Shown: positions 42,979 through 51,213 of the stretch, piece after piece
Numbering within the stretch: position 1 is the stretch's first letter
How the letters are laid out: every line of letters begins with the position of its first letter
NCBI RefSeq assembly: GCF_015694705.1
Contig: NZ_JADQDR010000008.1
Coordinates: forward strand, 1-64,000
Direction of reading: 5' to 3'
Origin: Pontibacter rufus
Lineage (GTDB): Bacteria > Bacteroidota > Bacteroidia > Cytophagales > Hymenobacteraceae
DNA: 64,000 nt
The notes under the pieces: generated by a model
Told to the model about the DNA's origin: nothing
The model's database searches: none
Seen by the model: the letters and a program-made list of their open reading frames with translations, nothing else
Made by a program: the position numbers and the translations under genes

Positions 42979-45003
42979 ATGGAAGAACTGGAAGGAACCA
43001 AGCGAATTGTTATCGAGCATGTACAACCAGAAATAAACTGTGGCAGATATCCGGCGAAGCGCGTAGTGGGAGAGGAACTGGTGGTAACGGCCGACGTTTT
43101 CGGCGATGGCCATGACGAAGTGAAGGCGCAAGTGCTTTACCGCCATTCAAAGAAGAAAAACTGGAACGAGGCGCCCATGCGCTTTTTGGGCAACGACCGC
43201 TGGCAGGCGGCTTTTACCCCGGACACGATGGGCAGGTATGAATATACGGTGCAGGGCTGGGTGGATCATTTTTATACCTGGCAAAAAGGGCTGAAGAAGA
43301 AATTTGAAGCAAACCAGGATATCACGGTGGAGCTGCAAATCGGGGCACAGTTGCTGGAGGAGGCCGCTGCCACAGCGAAGCCCGGCCAGCAAAAGCGCTT
43401 GCGGAAATGGGCGGAACAACTGCGCAGCAACAACTCGCCCGCCGACGCTGTAACCTGGGCCACAGGCCAGGAAGTAAGCGACCTGATGCACGCCTGTTGC
43501 GAGCGCCGCAATGTGACCACCTACAACAAAATACTGCCACTGGATGTAGAGCGGCACAAAGCCCTGTTCAGCACCTGGTATGAGTTTTTCCCGAGGTCGG
43601 CGGCACAGGAGGCCGGGCGCCACGGCACTTTTAAAGACTGCGAACGCCTGCTGCCGCGCATTGCCGAAATGGGCTTCGATACAATTTACCTGCCACCCAT
43701 ACATCCGATTGGCCGCGCCTTCCGGAAAGGGAAAAATAACTCGGCCACCTCAGAGCCCGGCGAACCAGGATCTCCCTGGGCTATCGGGGCCGAAGAGGGC
43801 GGTCATAAAGCCATCCTGCCGGAGCTGGGTACACTGGATGATTTCCGGAATTTTGTACAGCAGGCGCGGGAGCATGGTATTGAGATAGCGCTGGATTTTG
43901 CCATACAGTGCTCTCCTGACCATCCGTATGTAAAAGAGCATCCGCAGTGGTTTAAATGGCGGCCCGACGGCACGGTGCAGTACGCTGAAAACCCACCGAA
44001 AAAATACCAGGACGTGCTGCCGGTAAACTTTGAAACCGAAGACTGGCAAAATCTGTGGCAGGAATTAAAGAGTATCCTGCTGCATTGGATCAACCAGGGC
44101 GTATTTATTTTCCGGGTTGATAATCCGCACACCAAAGCTTTTGGTTTTTGGGAGTGGGTGATTGCGGAGATACATAGAAATTACCCGCAGGTTATTTTCC
44201 TGGCAGAAGCCTTTACGCGGCCGCGTGTGATGGAACAACTGGCCAAAATTGGCTTTACACAATCCTATACTTATTATACCTGGCGCAATACCGCTGCGGA
44301 ACTGAAGGAGTACATGCAGGAACTGACGCAGACACAACTGCGCGAATATTTCCGGCCTAATTTCTGGCCAAATACCCCTGACATTCTGCCTTACGCGCTG
44401 CAGGAAGGTGGTGAAGCTGCCCATATTACGCGCGTGGTGATGGCCGCGACCTTATCGTCTAACTACGGCTTGTACGGTCCCGTGTACGAGTTCGGCATCA
44501 ATACCCCGGTGCCCGGCAAAGAGGAGTATTATGACTCGGAGAAGTATGAAGTGGTGCACTGGGACTGGGGCAAACTGACCAAGATACGGGAAGTTATCAC
44601 GCTCATCAACAAAATACGTAAAGTAAACCCGGCGCTGCAAACTACCTGGAACATTGCCTTCGGCGAAACCGATAATCCCCAGTTGTTGTGCTATGTAAAG
44701 TGGAGCAGCGATTTTAAAAACAAGATCCTGGTTGTCGTTAACCTGGACCCATACAACACACAGGCTGGTTGGGTGAAAGTGCCGCTCTGGCAACTGAGAA
44801 TGCCGCAGGATCAGCAATACCAGGTACACGACCTGCTCTCGGAGCACAAGTATACCTGGACTTCGGAATGGAACTTTGTGGAGCTGCGCCCGCACGAAAT
44901 GCCGGTACACGTGTTCCGCATCGAAACGACCAACCCCGGCATGGGGCACGATAATTTAGACGATACCTGGCTGCCAGACAACCATCATACCTCAACTATT
45001 TAA
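42979..45003 (+). CDS. glgE: Alpha-1,4-glucan:maltose-1-phosphate maltosyltransferase
   Basis: The 674-aa GH13_3 enzyme starts with RIVIEHVQPEINCGRYPAKR, typical of GlgE. The nucleophile is D381 in FRVDNPHTK and the acid/base Glu is E410 in LAEAFTRP, followed by FTQSYTYYTWRNT. It extends glycogen with maltosyl units from maltose-1-phosphate, which is made by the maltokinase half of the next gene. It leads the plus-strand arm glgE-treS/mak-glgB; the next ATG lies 20 nt downstream. Confidence 0.97.
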   Translation: MEELEGTKRIVIEHVQPEINCGRYPAKRVVGEELVVTADVFGDGHDEVKAQVLYRHSKKKNWNEAPMRFLGNDRWQAAFTPDTMGRYEYTVQGWVDHFYTWQKGLKKKFEANQDITVELQIGAQLLEEAAATAKPGQQKRLRKWAEQLRSNNSPADAVTWATGQEVSDLMHACCERRNVTTYNKILPLDVERHKALFSTWYEFFPRSAAQEAGRHGTFKDCERLLPRIAEMGFDTIYLPPIHPIGRAFRKGKNNSATSEPGEPGSPWAIGAEEGGHKAILPELGTLDDFRNFVQQAREHGIEIALDFAIQCSPDHPYVKEHPQWFKWRPDGTVQYAENPPKKYQDVLPVNFETEDWQNLWQELKSILLHWINQGVFIFRVDNPHTKAFGFWEWVIAEIHRNYPQVIFLAEAFTRPRVMEQLAKIGFTQSYTYYTWRNTAAELKEYMQELTQTQLREYFRPNFWPNTPDILPYALQEGGEAAHITRVVMAATLSSNYGLYGPVYEFGINTPVPGKEEYYDSEKYEVVHWDWGKLTKIREVITLINKIRKVNPALQTTWNIAFGETDNPQLLCYVKWSSDFKNKILVVVNLDPYNTQAGWVKVPLWQLRMPQDQQYQVHDLLSEHKYTWTSEWNFVELRPHEMPVHVFRIETTNPGMGHDNLDDTWLPDNHHTSTI

Positions 45004-45022
45004 GAACCTTTTGACCACCACT

Positions 45023-48000
45023 ATGGCTGACGAAAAAGAACAGTTAGACGATAACATACATTGGTATAAAGACGCCATTATTTACGAGCTCCACATCAAG
45101 GCTTTTAAAGATGCCAACGGCGACGGCATCGGCGATTTTAAGGGGCTGATGCAAAAACTGGATTACCTCGAAGACTTGGGGGTAACGGCTATCTGGCTGC
45201 TGCCCTTTTATCCTTCACCGCTGCGCGACGACGGCTACGACATTGCCGATTACTACAACATCAACCCGTCTTACGGCGACATGCATGACTTTAAGCTCTT
45301 TGTAAAGGAGGCGCACCGCCGGGGGCTTAAAGTGATTACCGAGCTGGTTATCAACCACACCTCCGACCAGCACCCCTGGTTTCAGCGGGCACGCCGCGCC
45401 AGCAAAGGCTCCAGGCACAGGGACTTTTATGTATGGACGGACGATCCGAGCAAGTATAAAGATGTCCGCATTATTTTTACGGACACCGAGAAGAGCAACT
45501 GGGCCTGGGACCCGGTGGCGAAACAGTACTACTGGCACCGCTTTTTCTCGCACCAGCCGGACCTGAACTATGATAACCCGGAAGTGCAGAAGGAAGTGTT
45601 CAGGATGCTGGACTACTGGCTGGATTTAGGCGTGGACGGCTTCCGCCTGGATGCGGTACCATACTTGTTTGAGCGCGAAGGTACCAACGGCGAAAACCTG
45701 CCCGAAACGCATGATTTCCTTAAAAAGCTGCGCGCCCACGTAGACAAGAAATATACCGGTAAGCTGCTGCTGGCCGAAGCGAACATGTGGCCGGAGGACT
45801 CTGCCTCGTACTTTGGCAATGGCGACGAGTGCAACATGAACTACCACTTCCCCATTATGCCGCGCCTGTTTATGTCGGTAAAGATGGAGGATCGGTACCC
45901 CATCATCGATATATTCGACCAGACGCCGGCCATACCAGAAACCTGCCAGTGGGCCATGTTCCTGCGTAACCACGACGAGCTGACGCTGGAGATGGTTACT
46001 GACGAGGAGCGCGATTACATGTATAAAGTATACACCAAAGATCCGCTGGCACGCATTAACCTGGGTATACGGCACCGCCTGGCGCCGCTGCTGGGCAACG
46101 ATCGCAGCAAAATAGAGCTGCTTAATGTGCTGCTCTTTTCCATGCGCGGCACGCCGGTCGTATACTATGGCGATGAAATAGGAATGGGCGATAACTACTA
46201 CCTGGGCGACCGCGACGGTGTGCGCACCCCCATGCAGTGGAACGACAACCGCAATGCCGGTTTCTCAGATGCCAATCCGCAGAAATTATACCTGCCCGTT
46301 ATCATCGACCCGGAGTACAAGTATGAGTCGATTAATGTAGACACTCAGAACCACAATGCCACTTCGCTGCTCTGGTGGATGCGCCGCACCATTAACATGC
46401 GCAAGCGCTACAAAGCTTTTGGGCGCGGAACTATAAAATTCCTGAATCCCGTAAACTCCAAAGTGCTTGCCTTTATACGCCAGTATGAGGACGAAACCAT
46501 ACTGGTAATTGCCAACCTTTCGCGCTTCCCGGAGGCGGTGGAGCTGGACTTACAGGACTTTAAAGGATATGTGCCGGTAGAAGTTTTCAGCAAAAACAAG
46601 TTTCCGATCATAAAAGACGATAGCTACCTGTTTACCATAGGCACGCATGGCTATTACTGGCTGGAGTTGAAGTCTGTGGAAGCAATCGGTGAAACACATG
46701 AAGAGCAGCAGCGCCCTGCCCTGCAGTTGGGCAGTCTGCGCAATGGCCTGGGAGCCAAAACGCTCAAAGCACTGGAAGCACGCGTACTGCCTGACTATAT
46801 TGTAAAGCGCCGCTGGTTTGGCGGCAAAGCGCGTACCATCCAGCGCATGCAGGTGGTAAACAGTATGAGTTTGCCTGTTGACGGGCAGAATACGTTGCTG
46901 TTGTTTGTGGAGGTAAGCTACAACGAGGGATTGCCCGAATTGTACCAGCTGCCGGTTGCATTTGCCACAGGCGATAAGGAGCAGGAACTACGCACACAGT
47001 TCCCGAACAGCGTAATAGCCCGCGTGGCCGTAGATGGCAAGGAGGGTATTCTGTACGATGCGCTTTATAGCGAGGACTTCCGCCAGATGCTGCTGCAACT
47101 GATGGCCAAGCGTAAAAAAGTAAAAGGCGATTTGGGCGAGCTTGAAGGCTTCAGCCACCGCAGCGTCGCAAACGAAATAAAGAATGCCGCGCAGCCTTTT
47201 ACCTCAAAAATTCTGAGCGCAGAGCAAAGCAATACTTCTATTATTTACGACAACAGCCTGTTTCTGAAAGTATACCGCAAGCTGGATAGAACCATGAACC
47301 CGGATGTGGAGGTTGTGCAGATGCTGACCGATGTGCTGCATTTTCCGAATGTGCCGCGTTACCTGGGTTCTATCGAGCAACAGGAGACAGGCAAGCCGCC
47401 GATGGTATTGGTGATGCTGCAGGAACTGGTGCCCAACCAGGGCGATGCCTGGAGCTATATGGAGGATGCGCTGCGGCGCTTTTACGAACGGGTGCTCACC
47501 CAAAGCGAGCGCCAGGCACTGGCGCCTACGGTGGGTACCCTGTCGCAGCCGCTGGCCTTCTCAGAAGTGCCGGAGGAAGTGCAGATGCAGATTGGCGGCG
47601 CCCATGTGGAACGGGTAGAACTGCTGGGCCAGCGTACAGCAGAAATGCACCTGGCGCTGGTATCGGCCACAGATAATCCTGATTTTACCCCCGAGGCTTT
47701 CTCGCTGCATTACCAGCGGTCGCTCTTCTCCTCGCTTACCTCACTGGTACGCAGTAACTTCGACAGTCTAAAGAAGCACCTGCCTAACCTGCCGGAACAT
47801 GTACGGGCCGAGGCTGAGGAAGTGCTGCAGATGCGCGAAGAAGTGCTCAGCAGGCTCAAACGCATTTTCTCCCACAAAATTGATACGGAGAAAATACGTA
47901 ACCACGGCGACTACCATTTAGGACAGGTACTGTTTACCGGTAAGGATTTTTATATCATTGATTTTGAAGGCGAGCCGGCCCGCTCTTTCAGCGAGCGCCG

Positions 48001-48352
48001 CCTCAAACGATCGGCCCTGCGTGATGTGGCAGGTATGATGCGATCTTTCCACTATGCTGCCTACAATGCCCTGTTCCAGCAGGACAGCCTGCGCAAAGAG
48101 GATACCGGCTACCTGGAAGGGTGGGCCGAGCAGTGGTACCATTATGCCAGTGGCTTCTTTATGCATAGCTATCTGGCCAAAACAAAAGGTACCGGCCTGG
48201 TGCCTGCTGCAGATGAGGACTTCGAGATACTGATGCAGACTTACCTGCTCGAAAAAGCAATTTATGAGCTGGGATATGAATTGAATAACCGTCCGGATTG
48301 GGTGCTCATCCCGATTAGAGGCATTAAGTATATCATGAAAAAATATAAGTAA
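45023..48352 (+). CDS. treS: Trehalose synthase-maltokinase fusion (TreS-Mak/Pep2)
   Basis: The 1109-aa product has two enzymes in one chain. Residues about 1-555 are GH13_16 trehalose synthase (IYELHIKAFKDANGDGIGD, GFRLDAVPYL with D210, LLLAEANMWPED, FLRNHDELTLEM), interconverting maltose and trehalose. Residues about 590-1109 are a maltokinase with kinase-like motifs (DYIVKRRWFGGKAR, then NHGDYHLGQ with H961 and D963, then YIIDFEGEPA), making maltose-1-phosphate from ATP. The fusion channels trehalose into GlgE. A TTG four codons upstream is ignored. The stop overlaps the glgB ATG (TAATG). Confidence 0.96.
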   Translation: MADEKEQLDDNIHWYKDAIIYELHIKAFKDANGDGIGDFKGLMQKLDYLEDLGVTAIWLLPFYPSPLRDDGYDIADYYNINPSYGDMHDFKLFVKEAHRRGLKVITELVINHTSDQHPWFQRARRASKGSRHRDFYVWTDDPSKYKDVRIIFTDTEKSNWAWDPVAKQYYWHRFFSHQPDLNYDNPEVQKEVFRMLDYWLDLGVDGFRLDAVPYLFEREGTNGENLPETHDFLKKLRAHVDKKYTGKLLLAEANMWPEDSASYFGNGDECNMNYHFPIMPRLFMSVKMEDRYPIIDIFDQTPAIPETCQWAMFLRNHDELTLEMVTDEERDYMYKVYTKDPLARINLGIRHRLAPLLGNDRSKIELLNVLLFSMRGTPVVYYGDEIGMGDNYYLGDRDGVRTPMQWNDNRNAGFSDANPQKLYLPVIIDPEYKYESINVDTQNHNATSLLWWMRRTINMRKRYKAFGRGTIKFLNPVNSKVLAFIRQYEDETILVIANLSRFPEAVELDLQDFKGYVPVEVFSKNKFPIIKDDSYLFTIGTHGYYWLELKSVEAIGETHEEQQRPALQLGSLRNGLGAKTLKALEARVLPDYIVKRRWFGGKARTIQRMQVVNSMSLPVDGQNTLLLFVEVSYNEGLPELYQLPVAFATGDKEQELRTQFPNSVIARVAVDGKEGILYDALYSEDFRQMLLQLMAKRKKVKGDLGELEGFSHRSVANEIKNAAQPFTSKILSAEQSNTSIIYDNSLFLKVYRKLDRTMNPDVEVVQMLTDVLHFPNVPRYLGSIEQQETGKPPMVLVMLQELVPNQGDAWSYMEDALRRFYERVLTQSERQALAPTVGTLSQPLAFSEVPEEVQMQIGGAHVERVELLGQRTAEMHLALVSATDNPDFTPEAFSLHYQRSLFSSLTSLVRSNFDSLKKHLPNLPEHVRAEAEEVLQMREEVLSRLKRIFSHKIDTEKIRNHGDYHLGQVLFTGKDFYIIDFEGEPARSFSERRLKRSALRDVAGMMRSFHYAAYNALFQQDSLRKEDTGYLEGWAEQWYHYASGFFMHSYLAKTKGTGLVPAADEDFEILMQTYLLEKAIYELGYELNNRPDWVLIPIRGIKYIMKKYK

Positions 48353-50682
48353 TGGCGAAGAAAAAAGAAAGCACCGCAACCGAAAATACCGGTATTGATA
48401 AAGTAACTCCCGACGCAAAAGCAACAGAGCAGAGCGCTACGGAAGCAACCGGAAAGACTCCCGCCAAACGTGGAAGAACTAAAAAAGGAACGGAAGAGCC
48501 GGCGGCAACAGGTTTGCCTGCAGCAGAAGCTACGCCTGGTTCACCTGCCACAGCTGGGAAAACACCGGCCAAACGGGGCGGGCGGAAAAAAACAGACATG
48601 CCGGTAGAGGAATCGGGTGTATCGGTGCCGGCAGCAAGCGCAGCCACAGTGCCGGAACAGGCGAAACCGAAAGGGCGCGGTGGCAAAACCGCAAAGCCGT
48701 CTGCTCCTACCCAACAGGACAGCGGCGGGCAAACCGCAGTGGCTGAGCAGCCGCAGGCGGAAGAAAAGGCCATTTACCACGACATCAGCCGTTTTACCGA
48801 GTTTGATGTACACCTGTTCCGCGAAGGAAAGCATTATACTTTGTATGAGAAACTCGGCTCGCACCCCATGGAGCACGCTGGAAAGCAGGGCGTATACTTT
48901 GCTGTATGGGCGCCCAATGCCGAGCAGGTTTCAGTGATGGGAGACTTTAATGGCTGGAACCGCGAAAGCCACCCTTTGCAGCCCCGCGCGGATGGCTCCG
49001 GTATCTGGGAAGGCTTTATTCCGGATGTGCGTGTGGGTATGCTGTACAAATATCATATCAAATCGCGTTACAACCTGTACCACGTCGAGAAGAGCGACCC
49101 GTTTGCCTTCTGCCGCGAGGTGCCGCCGCAAACTGCCTCTGTGGTAACGGACCTGAGTAATAACTGGCAGGACAACGACTGGCTGCAACGCAGAAAAGAC
49201 CAGCAGGGGCAGCCGCAGCCTTACAGCGTGTATGAACTGCACGTGGGCTCATGGCGCCGCAAGCCTGAAGATAACAACCGGCCGCTTACGTACCGCGAAC
49301 TAGCCGAAGAGTTGCCGCAGTATGTAAAAGACATGGGCTTTACGCACGTAGAGTTCATGCCGCTGATGTACCACCCCTTTAACGGCTCCTGGGGATACCA
49401 GATTACAGGCTACTTTGCCGCTGCCAGCAGCTATGGATCTCCGCTTGACCTGATGTACCTGATCGATGCGCTGCATCAGGCCGGTATTGGTGTAATCCTG
49501 GACTGGGTGCCCTCGCATTTTCCTTCTGACGAGCATGGCCTGGCTTACTTTGATGGTACGCACCTGTACGAGCATGCCGATCCGCGCAAAGGTTATCACC
49601 CCGACTGGAACAGCTATATCTTTAACTATGGACGCAACGAAGTGCGCTCCTTTCTGATAAGCAACGCTTTGTTCTGGCTGGATAAATACCATGTGGATGG
49701 CTTGCGTGTGGATGCCGTAGCCTCAATGCTGTACCTGGACTATAGCCGCAAGCATGGCGAGTGGATTCCGAACGAGTATGGCGGCCGCGAAAATCTCGAA
49801 GCCATCTCCTTTATCAAAGACTTTAACCAGGCAGTGCATCAGCGCTTCCCCGATGTGCAGACAGTGGCAGAAGAATCTACAGCCTGGCCTGCAGTAACGG
49901 GAGCGGTAGAAAACGGCGGCCTCGGTTTTGATATGAAGTGGATGATGGGCTGGATGCACGATACCCTGGATTACTTCTCCAAGGATTCTATTTACCGCCG
50001 CTATCATCAGGGCGACATTACTTTTAGCCTGGTGTATGCCTTTACCGAACGTTTCATGCTGCCGCTTTCGCATGATGAGGTGGTGCATGGCAAAGGAGCA
50101 CTGATACAAAAAATGCCCGGCGACGAGTGGCAGCGGTTTGCCAACATGCGGGCCATGTATGCTTACATGTACGCCCACCCGGGTGCCAAGCTTTTGTTTA
50201 TGGGCGCCGAGATTGCCCAAAGCACCGAGTGGAACCACGACAGCAGCCTGGACTGGCACCTGTTGGAGTATGGCTTTCACGCAGGAGTACAGCAGGAGGT
50301 GCAGGTGCTTAACCAGATTTACAAACAGGAACCGGCGTTCTACGCGCACAGCTTTGACCCACAAGGGTTTGAGTGGATTGATTTTAACGATGCGCACAAC
50401 AGCATCATCAGTTTCCTGCGGAAAGGCAACAGCCCGGATGAAATAATTCTGGTAGTCTGCAACCTGACGCCAGCCGTTTATGATCATTACAGGCTGGGTG
50501 TTCCGGTAGAAGGGCAGTGGGATGAAATCTTTAACAGTGATGAACAGCGCTTTGGCGGAAGTAACTACCGGGGCAACGTGGAACTGCTCTTTTCTGCGCC
50601 GGAACCATACCACGGACGTGCTTTTTCGCTGGACTTAAAGCTATCGCCACTCTCTGTAGTATATTTTAAGCTGCGGAAGTAG
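48352..50682 (+). CDS. glgB: 1,4-alpha-glucan branching enzyme with unusual Lys/Ala/Pro-rich N-terminal tail
   Basis: The 776-aa product is a GH13 branching enzyme from about residue 141: CBM48-like WAPNAEQVSVMGDFNGW, LDWVPSHFP, GLRVDAVASMLYLDY (nucleophile Asp), VAEESTAWP (acid/base Glu), SHDEVVHGKG. It adds alpha-1,6 branches to the glucan made by GlgE. Residues 1-140 are a low-complexity tail with two copies of GKTPAKRG (34-41 and 69-76), each followed by a basic patch, and KPKGRGGK (105-112), resembling histone H1 or AT-hook tails. This makes it longer than the roughly 630-730 aa norm. Confidence 0.95.
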   Translation: MAKKKESTATENTGIDKVTPDAKATEQSATEATGKTPAKRGRTKKGTEEPAATGLPAAEATPGSPATAGKTPAKRGGRKKTDMPVEESGVSVPAASAATVPEQAKPKGRGGKTAKPSAPTQQDSGGQTAVAEQPQAEEKAIYHDISRFTEFDVHLFREGKHYTLYEKLGSHPMEHAGKQGVYFAVWAPNAEQVSVMGDFNGWNRESHPLQPRADGSGIWEGFIPDVRVGMLYKYHIKSRYNLYHVEKSDPFAFCREVPPQTASVVTDLSNNWQDNDWLQRRKDQQGQPQPYSVYELHVGSWRRKPEDNNRPLTYRELAEELPQYVKDMGFTHVEFMPLMYHPFNGSWGYQITGYFAAASSYGSPLDLMYLIDALHQAGIGVILDWVPSHFPSDEHGLAYFDGTHLYEHADPRKGYHPDWNSYIFNYGRNEVRSFLISNALFWLDKYHVDGLRVDAVASMLYLDYSRKHGEWIPNEYGGRENLEAISFIKDFNQAVHQRFPDVQTVAEESTAWPAVTGAVENGGLGFDMKWMMGWMHDTLDYFSKDSIYRRYHQGDITFSLVYAFTERFMLPLSHDEVVHGKGALIQKMPGDEWQRFANMRAMYAYMYAHPGAKLLFMGAEIAQSTEWNHDSSLDWHLLEYGFHAGVQQEVQVLNQIYKQEPAFYAHSFDPQGFEWIDFNDAHNSIISFLRKGNSPDEIILVVCNLTPAVYDHYRLGVPVEGQWDEIFNSDEQRFGGSNYRGNVELLFSAPEPYHGRAFSLDLKLSPLSVVYFKLRK

Positions 50683-50702
50683 TTTTTAAGTATAAATAGA
50701 GT

Positions 50703-50750
50703 TTAACAGAAAAGGTGACGGGCAGTTTGGTTTGTTGCCTTTTCTGTTTA
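50703..50750 (+). terminator. Terminator of the glgE-treS-glgB arm
   Basis: aacagaaaagg (50705-50715) and ccttttctgtt (50738-50748) form an 11-bp stem with a loop of about 22 nt. Confidence 0.7.
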
Positions 50751-51213
50751 AAGTCTGCGGCAGGGCCAAATGAAGGCAGAAGTACGGCGTATACTTGTTG
50801 GATATGCCCGGAACCTGCACCTGTCCAGAAGAAATTCAGGCGTTATTGCAGCGCTGGTATTGTAACTATAACGTTAACAGGGCTGCAGGCAGAGTGAAGT
50901 AGCTAAAAGAGTAAATATTAAGTAGCAGAAATAAGATTAAATTGCTATATTAAAGCCACGAAGGCCCACACCATGGGTAACCGGCAGATTGGGTATAACT
51001 GATGGAAGTATAAGCGGAGTTATACAGCCTGCAGCCTGATAAGTCTGGTTAAAATAGCACCTGAACGGCTACAGATGCTGAACGATGCGGGGTTGCTTTC
51101 CGTAAAACTGATTAGTAAATTGAGCAATTAAGTAATAAAATGGATCTGAATCCGGTAGCTGTGCCCTAAAATTATGCAGGTTACCGCAAAGTGCCTGAGT
51201 TAAAAAAATATAC
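50751..51213. other. 463-nt spacer upstream of otsA
   Basis: No gene with a proper start. A short stop-free stretch ending near 51129 (IAPERLQMLNDAGLLS, in the plus-strand frame) reads protein-like and might be a fossil, but is too short to call. Two AAGTATA/TATACTT copies occur (near 50790 and 51006). The otsA promoter presumably lies in the last 100 nt. Confidence 0.4.

Noticed and set aside
50715..50897. 60-codon frame after glgB
   Set aside because: Starts inside the terminator hairpin and is rich in Cys and Pro without a pattern.
51040..51129. Short protein-like stretch (IAPERLQMLNDAGLLS...) before otsA
   Set aside because: Only about 30 codons and without a start; noted as a possible fossil but too short to annotate.
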